Assembly (NCBI GenBank): GCA_947568835.1
Contig: OX387606.1
Span: forward strand, 1,674,001-1,738,000
Source: Protonemura montana
Taxonomy: Eukaryota > Arthropoda > Insecta > Plecoptera > Nemouridae
Direction: 5' to 3'
DNA length: 64,000 nucleotides
This document shows positions 46,601-59,150 of this stretch, piece by piece. The notes under the pieces are model-generated. The model had not been told where the DNA came from. It did no database searches and saw nothing but the letters and a program-made list of their open reading frames with translations. The position numbers and the translations under genes were made by a program. Positions within the stretch are counted from its first letter, which is position 1; each line of letters starts with the position of its first letter.

Positions 46601-49600
46601 ATCGCGGCTTGTTGATTGTTGAGTTAACATCGACGGAGTAAAATTTGAATATCGCCCCCGCCGCCGCTGCTGCTGCAGTGCTGCAGTGCTGCGGGTGAGT
46701 TATGAACCCCCCGGGACTCCTTGGCGACGGCGGAGGGAGCAAATCGGCCGGCGCTCCCCCCGCTAGTCGCAAGGGCGCAATTAACGCGCGCGGCCAATTT
46801 CCACCGGTAAATGGCATCGCCGAGCACTCAGCCACAACCAGCAGCGAAATCATAACATGCATTTGCGGCAGTTCACTCAATTATAAGTCTGAATGGCCAT
46901 GCACCAAGCAATAGAAACATGGAATACATTTGTGCAATATCATAGCAAGCAACTGTGAAAGTACAATCCCCAATTTATGATTGCAGTCATTACATCCATT
47001 CATCCAGCAGTGTTAAAATGTTAACATTTTTGATTTTTTTTCACTCATGTAGTTGAGAGGTTGAATGGCCATTTATTACGGTCTGCCCCAATGATCGCTT
47101 TCTTTGCAGTTTCCGTGCATGGTCCTTTATGAGGAAGGAACACGATGTGTTCACGATGTGTTCATGATCTCGATGGTTTACTTTCTCCAAAGTAACATCT
47201 TCTTGCGCGTGCAAACCCAGCCGACATCGAGTGCTACATTTCCTTCCCCGGCGTCGGTCTTTTCTGCAAGACAAACTCTTTGCAACGTTTCAAGTCGCGG
47301 TATCACCGGCAACCACTGGATTCCATTTCCAATCCAAACCCGTTCGAACATCGAACACTACACCAATTTATAAAAGGAAATTGTGTGGCTTAGGCGATCG
47401 AAGTTTTATGGCATAATCGAACCAAAGCATACCCAAAATTCCACCATTCAGAGTGATCCCTGCCACAGTGTAAGTCGACCCAAATAAATGTAGAATGTCG
47501 GGGCCCGATCTACCTACTCGGACAGTGTTCTGTGGGCGCCTTTCGGGGGCCGACCATCGCCCCGACCCCGACCGGCAATTAGCTTTCAACGGCCGCCGCC
47601 CCCATAATACGGCGTGCACATTGTTTGGTAACTCGGGACCGAAATGAAGACGTGCCGTGGCCGAAAAGTGGAGCCCCAGACAGATAGGCCGAACGGTGCA
47701 GCGGTGAAAGGGGAACAATATTTTATGCCCCTCGTATCAATGGACAAGGGGCACTTTGGGACACAAGGTTTTGACAGGAACGTTTACAACGTTGACCGGT
47801 GCCGACACCGAGCCATTGTCGCGCTGCAAAAAGAGATCCTTAGATGTTTCAGTCGAAATAACATGTATCATGTCTGTGTTCCGAAGCAAGTCATCAGTCA
47901 TTTGAAAATGACACGATGAGAAAATATTCATGAAGCGACAAGTGCATTTCTTGTTGTTGCTTGGTACTATTGCTTGGTTGATACTACACTCGAAAGGCCA
48001 AACCAATTGGAGGCGATTACATTAATTGAGCCGGAGTTTAAACCTCCTGCGAAAGGAAGCTGCCAGCTGCATGGAAACCAAGAACAGTCATTGCTGGAAA
48101 TCTTTGAGACTCCGCAATGTTATTCAATTTTCAAAAAACGCTTTGTGAATATTTTCCATCTGTCAATCCACGAGAGTAGGAATTGAAAATAATATGCTAT
48201 ACGCCTAATTTGAACTAAAATGACAACCTTATACAAAATGGCTGTTGCGTACATCAACTCCAAGCTCGTTGCCGCACAGCAATACACTCGTAATAATACA
48301 TGCCAGTTTGAACTGGTAGTTGGTTCAACGAGGTGGTTGAATTGTTTATTGCTATCCTGTACTCGCATGGGCTTTTATTCGGGGGTTGTTTGCTTTCGCG
48401 GGAACACCGTTCGTTGACTGAGCACCCGCCCGCTAACTGTACTTTGGCCTGGCATTGCCTAACAGTATCCTAGCCAAACACATGGCCACCAAAAGTTATA
48501 GCGGCTTAGAGGCTAGCGGTACAGCCACATGTCACTCTCTCTCGCTTTGCTTTACCTAAGGATGGCAAAGATTGACAGAAAACAAATCAGCATCATCGAG
48601 ACGTGTCCTTCACTGCACACTACTTCACTAGTAAGATACTAATCTATGAGTATCACGATAGCCATGGGCAGACTCGCTACTTTCGCTTGATTTACTTACA
48701 AATAATTACGACCACTTCGATGTGTAGTTATCGATCATGAATCGCATTAATCTACAATTTATTTGACGGGCGAATATCCTAATCAATGTCATTTGACCAA
48801 GATTTACGACACACGGTCACATCTGCACATGTACCTGCATTTCATATACGACGAGGTGGTTAAAAAGACGCATGCTCATCACGTTAAGTTTTAAAAATCT
48901 GATTTTCCAATTTGTGGCTTAGTCGATGTCAATAAAATTGCGGGCGGGGCTATTTGAAGTAGGTATTTTTTTTCTCAATGTATGTACTCGGACAGGCATT
49001 AGCTATTAGTGAATTGTTGGACGTCTGAAATATAAGAACCATAAAATCGCGTTATATACGACACCATTGTAAATTTTATGGACATGCAATAAACGAAATT
49101 AAAAATAAAAACACTTTTTGAATGAAATTCGGGCTGGTCGGTGATATCCATCTGTTCTCCGCAAGGTAGGTAAATACCGGCCGGAATACAATGTGTTTTT
49201 ACTTGTTCCTCTTCCGTCACTGGAGATGATAATATTAATATCACGGATCGAAGGCGGCTGGCTTTGTAAAATATGAAATCTAGCCAAATGAGACAATTTA
49301 AATCCGCACGTCCAACGTTTCAAAACGTGGAACTTATCGATGAATCTTATACCCTAAATAATACAATTACTTATAAAGATTTGCTTGACAAGTAGAGTTT
49401 TACCAGTTCAATTAATGTAGGTACCTGAACCATGCCAGGATATCAAAATCATATCTCTTTCAAAGACAGTAGAATGAACCAACTAAATTAAAAAACTCAA
49501 TTAAAAACTTGTCTTCACGGACCGATTTCAATCTTTGCCATTGCATAATTAACTCAATTAATTCCAGTAACAAGTCAAATAATTACCTACGTAGAGGTAT

Positions 49601-52600
49601 GCTTTACACGATATGGAATACAATACTTGCCACGCTAATTTGACTAACTGCATCGAAATTACTCAGTAATATAAGTCTCATTATTACAATTTAAAAAAAA
49701 ATCATTCATATAAAAGCAGTTGAAGTACAAGGTTTCCGCTGTGCGTGAAATCATAATGGCAGTGAATAAAATAAATAAAAATTGAACTTTCTTGCATCCG
49801 CCATCTTGATCAGGTTAGCCACGCTAGCAGCACCAATCCATCTGTACTCGGCGCGGTCGGCAATGCAGGCAAGTGACTAATTAGATCTGGTTGAATGTGA
49901 AAATATCTTTGGCCAGTCGGATAGAAATATTATGTGAAGTGTAATTATTACTCCCCGCACCGAGGAGGGAACACATAGTCACGCTACAACCGAAGCATAG
50001 AGCTGGCCAATCGGTGGAGGCACGAAGAAAGCGCCGTCAGGATGTGGCAGTGGCGTGCGACGGGACGCGATACCAAATCCCGCTGACATCGACTAGTTTT
50101 AAAGATAAAAGAGATCGATCTGTTTTTGCTTTGCAACATTACGTTTAAAAAAAACTCGTAAGAACCCCGACTATAATTTTTAAATGTTTTCTTTTCTTTC
50201 CGTTCAAACTCATGGTTTACATTGATAAAAGGGGGAAATTCTTGATTCATACGATTCACCCATTCTTATTGCAGTGCCATCTGCATGCTAAGAGTCTAAT
50301 TTCGTTGCTACCACGGCCATATTGGTGCAGTGTTGGATCGTACCCCGTGAACGACGGCCGGAACGAATAGGCATACACCGTATCAAAACACTAGAAGAGA
50401 TTCAGGAGGGAAAATGGGCACGAGTCCCAAGAATGGTACTATTGCTTCCTTATGAGGAAATCACTACATTCTCGCAGCCCTAGCTTATAACAACAATGCT
50501 TTAAGTGCATATATTTATGTATCTACTAGAGACTTATTAGGAAAGCAAAATGGGCCATGAAGGTCCTGGCTTTGAGGCCCATTCCATCTGTTAGGTTGGA
50601 CAATAGATTGGTTGCCTCCACCACTGTTAGCTAGGCAGCTAGCACCCCTCGGTATCTGCCATCAGTGCAGCAGTTGGAGACTTCAGCGTGCTTTGCGTTA
50701 CGTTGCGTGATACTGACAGCACGCAACGCACCTGACTCGAGCCCCGCGTCGATTGGTCGAATGAAGACAAGATGGCGGCCGTGCCGGGACATCGCGTGAC
50801 TACTCTTGAGGCTTTTACGGCGAGTGCAATTACTCGAGGAGAGTCGGACGTTTTATTGCCCAACTAGACAGAGCGAGTGCAAGCGGAGGGAAGCGGAGGT
50901 CGTGCAGACGTCGAGAGCCAACCAGAATCTGGCTGCGTTCGGTCGGTCGGCGTGTAGGTACTGGGCAAACCTGCTCGAGGTCCGCATGTTCGCTGCTCAC
51001 GCAACCCTGTGGGTGCACGATCTCCGGGAATGGCCGCGACTAGAGATTGCGCCGCGAGAATGAAATTTAAAAAAATATTGCTTTTCTGAGCTGATAACTT
51101 TGGAACAAACGTGAAGCGGTTATACAATCGGATCGAGCGTTGAAAGCTGCTGGCGTTTCTTAAGTTGCGTGAGGCACGGTATTTTGCGAAAAGTTCCCGA
51201 GTTCGATTCGTTTCGAAAGGAATGGTGAGATGAATGATTGTGACTTACATACATCTGGTTCTGGCCGAATACGTGGATAGTCAGTGTAAGTAAAAGGTAA
51301 AATATCGGAGAATGAAACAATTTAGTTATAAGTATAGGGCATTCCTTACTATAACTTTGCCAAAACAATATTTTATGGACGTGTAGTTTTCCAAAGCCAT
51401 AAGTGAGAACCGTTAGTGAATTAATAGCAGTTTCTTATATGAAATGATTTGAAATGGCGTTTAGCGAGCTTTAAAAAAATGTACTTACATCATGTAAATA
51501 CTTGTCCAACAAAATACACATGACATGACACCGAAGTAACGATCCGATAAAGATATCGATGCACTTTTTATAACTGACGCTTTATCGACGTCTGTTCAAA
51601 GAACCCGAGTCGGGTTTATGATGAAAAACTATATGGCGTTTGACTCAACCATAGGGTGCCGTATAAATTCTATAATTGATATATAGGACCTAATTGAGCC
51701 CGATACTGACCTAGCCCAAGACATTATTACCTCTTCCTTCCATTTTATGAGATGACAATAAAATTTAAATCGTAGCACGGTGCTGTGCGTTGCAACGACG
51801 AGATTGCCGCGATGCATAAAATGCATTTCTTCATGCAATCGCCCCGAACGAGTCCGCCCGAAGCAGACTGCAGCGAAAAACCAGTCGCTCATGCAAAGGC
51901 GTTGCAAGGCTATGGCTGCAGATTGCACTTCGGGGAAACAGACCAGGCGGCGTGATGCGAGGTCCTGCCGCCGTCAGGCACGAAGCGCTGCAGTCGAGCG
52001 CGACATAAAACAAATTGCAACTACGACCGTTCTATAATGACGCTCATAATTGGAAGACATCAAAATTATTTTTAATAACTAGCTGGTAACGTCGGGTGAG
52101 TTTCTGAGTATTGCACGAGATTTGCAGAAATGAGCTGCGCAACTGTAAACGAAGGATACGAGCTGAGAGCTTTGTTCGTGTTCTGCGACCTTATTAGAAA
52201 CGTCCTTGCTCTGGTCAGGATCTGCCCGGTGTTAGATATAAATGCGAGCAAACCTACAAGAAACAGTGAAGTAGAGTGCGAGGTTGAAACCTACGCCTCT
52301 TGAGCCCTATCACCTTAAGTCATACTCCTGCGCATGGTCGCAAATTGTTCAGTGCAAACGAAGCGAGTCTATTTTAGAGCAAAATTTTAAGATTTTTTGA
52401 TTTATTTGTTGTTTTTATAGCTGTGACAAAGTCTGCATAAATGATTCAAGCTTGGAATACACTGGCTGACTATTCATCATTGTAATTATCATGCTGACAT
52501 CAAACTGGACGGGGCCAAGCGAAGCGGTGACCAGTATGTGCCCAGAGTGGCCCAAAAGATGTGGACCCCAAGGAATTTCATTGGCGCTGTAATTATCTTG

Positions 52601-54540
52601 CAACTGGTTGTAATTTGTAACTCGTAATTGAGACTGCAATTGTGGGCTATTAAAGGCGCCACCACAGGAGGGCGACAATGGGCGGTCGCATATCCTGAAA
52701 TTTCCCACCTCACGTTCTTGCCCACATTTTTGAGATCATTTTTGAGATCATTTCCGCGCCCTTTTTTGAAGCATCGGCATTTAAAGCAATTGCGCATTTG
52801 AATTGCATCGCAAGTACGTTACGTAATTGCTCAGGTGAAAAAACAAACACGGAACTAGCGTTCGGCAGAAAGCAGAGAAGTTTTGCTTTTCAATTGGTGA
52901 GGTAATATACCTACAGAAGTGGTAAAGTATAGATGCATTCCGTCCGGTGCACCTGAGAGAATATGCAGGACCCACGCTGGTCCAGTGTATAAATACAATC
53001 GACTTTGCAAGTCAAGTAATTTGGTCCTGAGATTCACATCTTATTTGGATTCGCGAAGAATGCTTTATTCTAGGTTGTCAATGAGCGATTCGAAGATTAT
53101 CTGGAAATGTGGAATGATTTTGTTGCCACGTTAAATTTGCAATTCGGCGTTAAAGATAAGTGAGTTTTTGCGGGCAGAAGTCACCACCCCCAGGCATTGA
53201 GCTTAAAGAGCCAAAAGAAGGATGGCAAACATTCGAGTGTGAAGAAACCATAAAAGGACCCAAATTCGACAAAAAAAAAAGCGCATAGAAATGCTCCAAA
53301 ATACCTTAGAAGAGACAAAAAATTCGGTTGCTACCCATCCCCGACATATCTCTTGGCTTCGCCACTGCCGCTATCCACCCATATACTGCTCCCCACAAAT
53401 TATTTTCTGGTAACGCCACTGTTTTACTGCTTCAAATCCCAAGTCGATGGTGTCTCATGCTAGAAGGCTCATATTGGACATGGGATACGACATATATTCA
53501 CATTGAAATACCTGAATACATTGTGAAAACATGCAAAACCAAATGAAAATCTAAAAGTTTGACAATATCCATGCACTCATGAGTTCTGACTTCTAATAGG
53601 ATATCAAACACAATCCACATGCGTTGCAGGCATCATCATGCTGAGAAAGATAGTGGTATTGATTGTTACTGGTCAGTCCTCCTCGTACCGGCATGATCCA
53701 TGGACGTGCTTGTGCAATGCAGAAGCGGAGGGTGGTGGGTGTAGGGTTGACAGGGGCTCTCTAAATCTAGAACAGACAACAACCAGCCGTCACCAGAAAC
53801 GCCGCCACCTGTGCACGAATTGGACTTACTTCCTCGGACATCGATCATTATTTGGGTCACTTTCGTGGCCCACGCAGTGACGATTTGACACGGCTAGTTA
53901 CCTTTATGGTACTGTTAGAAACAAGCTTACTTACTTTATAGAAAAACAGTGTTATGTAGCTTGCAGAATCGTCATCTTTCCTGTTACTCAATGTACTTGC
54001 TTTGGATCGTGTTTAGGGTGCGTGCCAAATACCTTCGATGCTATTTCCACTTTTACCAAAGAGATATTATCGTTAATAGTACAAGAAGCAATAACTTGGT
54101 TTAATATTCGCTGAAAAGTGGTTTGGGAGAAGTAAAACCTGTGTTCTAATCATCTTGGTCCAAAGAGTTCTTGTAAGCAAAAGTAAAACAGATAGCCAAC
54201 AAAATGTAACGCAGCCGTTGAGAAAGTAACTCAGAAATCTGGTTAAATGTTACATGATGAACATAAATTGCTGCTAAATGACATACCTTAGTCCTCTTTT
54301 CGTCACCCCTCCGTATTAGGTGAAAACTCAGTTACCATACAAACATGAATTGCTGCCAACACGGCCTACAGTCCCACCCAGGGTCCTTCGCCCATCTGAC
54401 ATAACAAAGCGCACATCCGCAGAGAGGAACTCTCACGACCACTGAGTTTATAGGCATTGTCAGAGAGGGCCAGCGTTCATGTTTAACTTTCTGCTGAACG
54501 AACGAGCCCGCGGCTACAGTGGCGAGCCAATAATTACTCT

Positions 54541-54580
54541 GTGAATGTTACTCTGTGAATGTTACGCTGTGAATGTTAGG
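54541..54580. repeat. Short 16-bp tandem repeat, three units
   Basis: CTGTGAATGTTACTCTG-like words repeat three times at 16-bp spacing within the caudal intron. Confidence 0.8.
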
Positions 54581-55086
54581 AAATACGGTGCTAGAAAAGT
54601 CGGTCCCGATGGATCACGTTTTAACAATCAATTTCAATAGAATTTTGAAAGAAACGGAGAAAAGTCGTGGTTTTCTTAGCATCGCACGAAGTAGCTTAGA
54701 GTTGACTGTAGTGTCCCATGCAAGTTGAGACAGAAGTTACGGAAGGAAAAATATATTTATCATGTATGGCTACACGTTTCTCATTTCCTTTTATTTTCTT
54801 AGTGATTTTTGCCTGCACTTTTCTCATGCATGCAACTCCCGTACGCGGCCTGAGCCTATGCGTACATCGGACACTTTCTGTGTCGTTTCATGTTCTTATG
54901 AAAAGATTATTTTTTCATAGTTCCTGTTTAAACTAGCAAACAATCGAACTCACGAAATCCTCGAGCGTACCATTAAATTCAACCAGGACTGTTTTAGTTG
55001 GGTTTAAATCGATTGAAATCGATGAGCCATTCCACCTTTTAAGTGTCAGTGGTAACATGAATGAAAGAATACGAATCCAATCCGTT

Positions 55087-55140
55087 TGGTTCTACTCCTT
55101 GGAGATCCGTCATTTTCATCAAATACACTAAAATCGTCTC
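55087..55140. mobile_element. Solo MITE arm
   Basis: TGGTTCTACTCCTTGGAGAT and the following CATTTTCATCAAATACACTAA match the right arm of the MITE at 25804-25863 (about 85 percent by eye). No left arm is present. It ends in GTCTC, 11 bp before a tRNA-like segment. Confidence 0.65.
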
Positions 55141-55151
55141 AAAAAGCCAGT

Positions 55152-55229
55152 GTCCAAGTAGCTCAATTGGTTAGAGCAACACCCGCGACAGGCGGAGATC
55201 GGGGTTGGGTTGGAGTCCCCGTTTGGGCA
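55152..55229 (+). repeat. tRNA-like segment (tRNA-derived SINE head or tRNA pseudogene)
   Basis: GTCCAAG (55152-55158) pairs over seven positions with TTTGGGC (55222-55228). A perfect D-arm GCTC-AATTGGTTA-GAGC follows (55161-55177) and a T-stem CGGGG/CCCCG is present. The T-loop is 12 nt instead of 7, the anticodon stem has two mismatches, and U33 is replaced by G. It cannot be a working tRNA. Box A and a near box B (GGTTGGAGTCC) remain, so it is either a SINE head or a decayed tRNA copy. Confidence 0.55.
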
Positions 55230-58072
55230 TCAATATTTGAGACCATAACCCAACTTCTACAACTTACGGGACGCTAGGGACAGTAGTTTTTGAAAATGTC
55301 TGCTTTGATTATTGTATCTCCATGTTTTAAATTGTGATCTAAAAGTAACTCATGCATTCGCAATTATTTGGGATCGAACTGAATTAAACCAATTTGAGTA
55401 TAGATCTGTGGATGAATCCCGAAAAGCATGGCAGCGTCAAGAGAAATAAGAAGGAAACAATTCAGCTATTCGGAATTTTTGTTTAATGTTACACAAATTT
55501 ATTATAAGTGTGAACATTTGGAAATTCCGAAATTCTGTCCCCCATAAGTCACCTTTTTTGAACACTTTATCACTGAAATCATCACTAAATATTTTTCTTC
55601 GATGTAAATGTATAATACACATTTTTTGCTGCGAACGGTTGTGTTCTGTCCTTGGCTGGTATAAACCAAAAAAACCAGCATGGATTCGTAGAAATATACC
55701 ATTCTTCATAAATGCAGTTTACTTTTTGGAAAGAATTGCGTAAAATTGCAGTACATATATTATCCAATTAGCAGCGAATGGCCGTGTGTCGCGGAAAGCA
55801 GGTTTGCACTGATGATCAATTTGATTACCATCATCGGACTTCCTTGCATCTCTCGAAAAGTCCTCTAAGATAATTAGTATACTCATTAAGCGCTCAGCAT
55901 CGCAGTTATGATATTTTAAAGTCAGCTTGCACTGGCAAGGTACGAATATACGATGAGTCTACAGTTACCATAACCTAAAAACCTAGCAAAGTAAACCAAT
56001 TCCAGCTGACACAAGTTTTAATGTAGATTTACTGACCATCCTTTCTGTTAGTACTCGCACGACGATGCAAAAATGTCACCTGCAATCTTTATCAAATTTA
56101 GATCCACAGTTAACGGAACGTTTACCGAGATGGTTAGTGTTAAAATAACTAGACCAAGGACACAAGAATTCTGACGAATATTCACATTTGGACACATCAC
56201 ACATGAAATTGTACTAAAGCACCACGATCCATGGTATGTACTAGAAATAAAAACTCGTGGTAGACGATGAATTAACGCTTCTACGTATACATATGTAAAA
56301 AAAAAAACTAGCCTCTTTTCTGTGTCTGTGACAGACTGACCTGATACAAGGGTTTCCTGACACTAGCAGGGACCCCATCCCACGACGCACACTATTAATA
56401 ACGTCATCTTATCTACTTCTAAGAAGAGGTACTATTTGCCCAATAAAACGGCTGGATCCATCCATCATGTTTATGTCCATATTTACAATTTGTTCGAGTC
56501 AAACTTGGCTGTCCTCTAGTATACAGTGCCGACGGACGCCCGCTGCAGCCGCAGCCTGCTATTTGCTCGTCAAAATATTGTAATTATAGGTTTACACATA
56601 GCGTTCCTGTCGGTTTTACTGCTTGGTAAAACAACACTTGAAGTTGAAGAAGTTATAGCCGAAGTGTTGTGTCTTAAATCAAAGCTGAGCCGGCTGTCGG
56701 TGTGCCGGCGACCTGCGATTTCAAGCAGCGCTTGGCAATTTGTAAGAATAACAAATACTAGCGAGTAAAGGCTGTTGATGCTGTAAATTGGAGCGATAAG
56801 TTGATAAAAGAATGGTTTTACAATGGCTACTAATAAAATTAATGGCATGCTTGTTTCCATTGCTTCTAGACACACGTTTGTCTAAGGGTGTTTGTTCCCC
56901 ATAAATATACTGACTGCCTGAGCAGAATTTCTAGCGAATAGTATCTACAGCTCTCAAACAAAAGAGTAACATAAAGATGTGTTTGTTGTACCATCTGTCA
57001 CATAGGGGGTATATTACTGGAAAACTAAACAGCTAAGTGAAGCTATGCTGCTACCGCTAGCAATATTAAGTATGCTTAAATACACCAAGGAACACAGTTT
57101 CCAAGCGAATATAATGTTTCTTATTTCTCAAGTGTTAACGATTTAGAAAACTGACTTTAATTATGCTATTTCTGTCCAATACGATTCATTACACGCAATA
57201 AAACGATGTCAATGCAATGATAATGTTAGTTTATTATGTGGAACTCGTAGTAAATTTGTCTATCAAGGGAATCGGTTGATTTCAAATGTAAATCTGTCAT
57301 GTTTTGCATCACAGAACGGACATTTATACCGTGGATTCTCGATCCATCGGCACTAACTTATGTATCATTACTTATAAGCAATGCAATATCGAGCCGGATT
57401 ATTACTAACAAGTGTTGTAACACACGCAGGAGGACGACATCGCCGTGACATGCAGGCCAAATCGTTCTTACGCTCGATGAGGGCGAATTGTCCCTTGGCT
57501 GCCCACGCAGCGCTCTACCTGCGCGTTGTCGCTGCAGAACCTCACATCGAAGGTCTGCACCCAATTACCGCCACACAATTCTAAAGGAATACATTACTCG
57601 GCTGTGTAAGGGGCAGCAGCAGGTACTTTCGGTAGGTATATTGTGCGTTGCCGTAGACGGCATGGCAGAAAGCAGTTTACCTGGTTTAATTTCAGCTGCA
57701 ATCACGCGTTGGAGACGACGGAATGTCAGATATGATGCAAGCCGAAACAGAAATTGTATTCCAGGGAAATTCAATCCACAGGTCGAAGTAATATTTTGGT
57801 TTTAATGAAAGCCATGAAGATCATGTTTGAGAATTATAAGATCAGACGTGGTGTCATCTTAGTCAGCTGCAAAATTTGCAGTCCCACGTCCTCACCGTTT
57901 GACATCAAAGTAAAACCAAAGAAGCGTTGTCGTTGGCACCATCCCTCCGCAGAGATACGGAACGTTTTCTCTAAAACGAACGCGCCTGACTGAGACTATA
58001 CGTCTAGCTGCCAGCTACATTTGACATTCGTGGCTGGATTGAAAAAGTGTCTGCAAGGCTGAACTTGGTTAC

Positions 58073-58493
58073 CTGGATTGGGCTGGCTTTGGTAGCTGGG
58101 CTTCTTCATCCACTCGTAGGGACTCCTGACGGCCAGCGGACGCGTGTGCTGAGGCGGGGTGTTTGTTCCCGCTGCACCACCGGGACTGCTCAGCTCGCTG
58201 CTTGACACGGTAATTGGCGGTGACGGCAGTTGGGGATCCTCTACGCTCGGGTGCTGGAATTCTGGCTGCGTCCACGCTTCTTGGAACATCGGATGGTGAT
58301 GCCATGGAGGCTGCTGGTGCTCCAGGCCTTCAGGCAGGTATTGCTGTCCCTGGTGCGCGGGCTGATAGCCCCCAGGAGGTCCGTACCATACTGGCGGCGA
58401 CGGCTGGTGGTGGAACTGCGACGGCACTCCTCCCGGCGTCGAGCTCTGGCTGTGCTGACGGTACATTGCCAGAGGGTTGTAGTAAGAGACCAT
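58073..58493 (-). CDS. cad: caudal, exon 1: N-terminal region with hexapeptide-like motif
   Basis: Starts at the ATG at 58493 (MVSYYNPLAMYRQHSQSS), matching the conserved Met-Val-(S/N)-Tyr-Tyr-Asn start of arthropod Caudal. The body is rich in Pro, Gln and His. Near the end is SPYEWMKKPSYQSQPNP, containing YEWM, the hexapeptide-like contact for Extradenticle/PBX cofactors (established for Hox and CDX). The exon ends at 58073 in phase 1 with donor GTAACC. The partner exon at 39966 supplies the remaining two bases of the Gly codon and the homeodomain. The exon contributes 140 full codons. The gene order (minus strand, homeobox exon 18 kb downstream) is consistent and no internal stops occur. 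Confidence 0.94.
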
Positions 58494-59150
58494 TGTGCAG
58501 ATATATCACGGCCGGGGACGAACGGCGTGCTCGACAAACGCCTCGCGAAGATGGATACAAAGTCAATTACCAAAACGCACGCAGAACTGCGTTGTGCGGA
58601 ACGACAGAGTGAAAATTCGTTGCGTCTCACGCAGGCGAAACATCTGCACGCGAACCGACCATGGCGCAACGCAAGCGACTCAGACGACAGTTTTTAGACA
58701 ATTCGCGTCCACAATGGGGCATCAAAAACATGCGAGCATCGCCTGACAGCCGTCGCAACCAGCGCTTTACCGTCCGACGGCACCGGAACGTCTCAAGTCG
58801 TCACACAAGCACGGCGACGTGGATGCTGCTCAGTGGAAAGCTCGTTTTCCTCGCAGTTTTCCCGACCCGGCTAAGCACACGCACGATTCGGCTGTGTTTA
58901 CGCACTCGACGCACCCGAGATTATCGCCGATACGAATGTCTCACGCACACGTGTCGCTCAGAGGACACAAGACAAATGCTGTCCGACACTTGCAGCGACC
59001 CGCGGGCCAGGGCAAAAGGTCCCCCTGCTCGGCAGACTGGCGCCTGCCAATGAGAGTGCTGGGCGGGCCAGCGTCTACCAATCACCGCACGGGACTTGCT
59101 GTTATGGCGGCACGATCGCACCAATGCGGGGCACTCTACACTCAATGATC
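58494..59150 (-). promoter_or_regulatory. caudal 5' UTR and putative promoter region
   Basis: This is a GC-rich, CpG-rich stretch directly upstream of the caudal ATG. CCAAT words occur at about 59046, 59079 and 59120 (plus orientation), and no TATA box is obvious near the gene. The exact start site is unknown. Many long plus and minus open frames in this segment reflect its GC content. Confidence 0.45.

Larger units (their letters stand above)
39967..58072 (-). other. caudal intron 1 (18.1 kb, phase 1)
   Basis: Bounded by GTAACC at 58072 (donor) and TTTCCAG at 39967 (acceptor). The phase-1 Gly codon is restored exactly. I found no other gene inside. The long open frames in its GC-richer parts (for example 41517-41852, 46482-46880, 57488-57805) lack domains. 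Recognisable mobile DNA is limited to one MITE arm and a tRNA-like segment near 55.1 kb, against five or more large elements in the 14-33 kb region. A long intron before the homeodomain is usual for caudal, and such introns often hold enhancers. Noted motifs: a TTTATAG cluster (40270-40694), a YY1-like site AAGATGGCGGC (50769-50779) and GGCGCCACCACAGGAGGGCG (52655-52674). Confidence 0.85.

Noticed and set aside
53638..53880. Possible signal-peptide exon (MLRKIVVLIVTG) resembling the secreted-gene exon 1
   Set aside because: There is no TATA or CCAAT at the required spacing and no fitting donor (GTCAGT rather than GTAAGC). It lies inside the caudal intron without a partner exon.
58214..59148. 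Overlapping plus-strand open frames of 109-155 codons around caudal exon 1 and upstream
   Set aside because: They are GC-driven frames antisense to or upstream of caudal, with Arg-rich noise composition and no domain.
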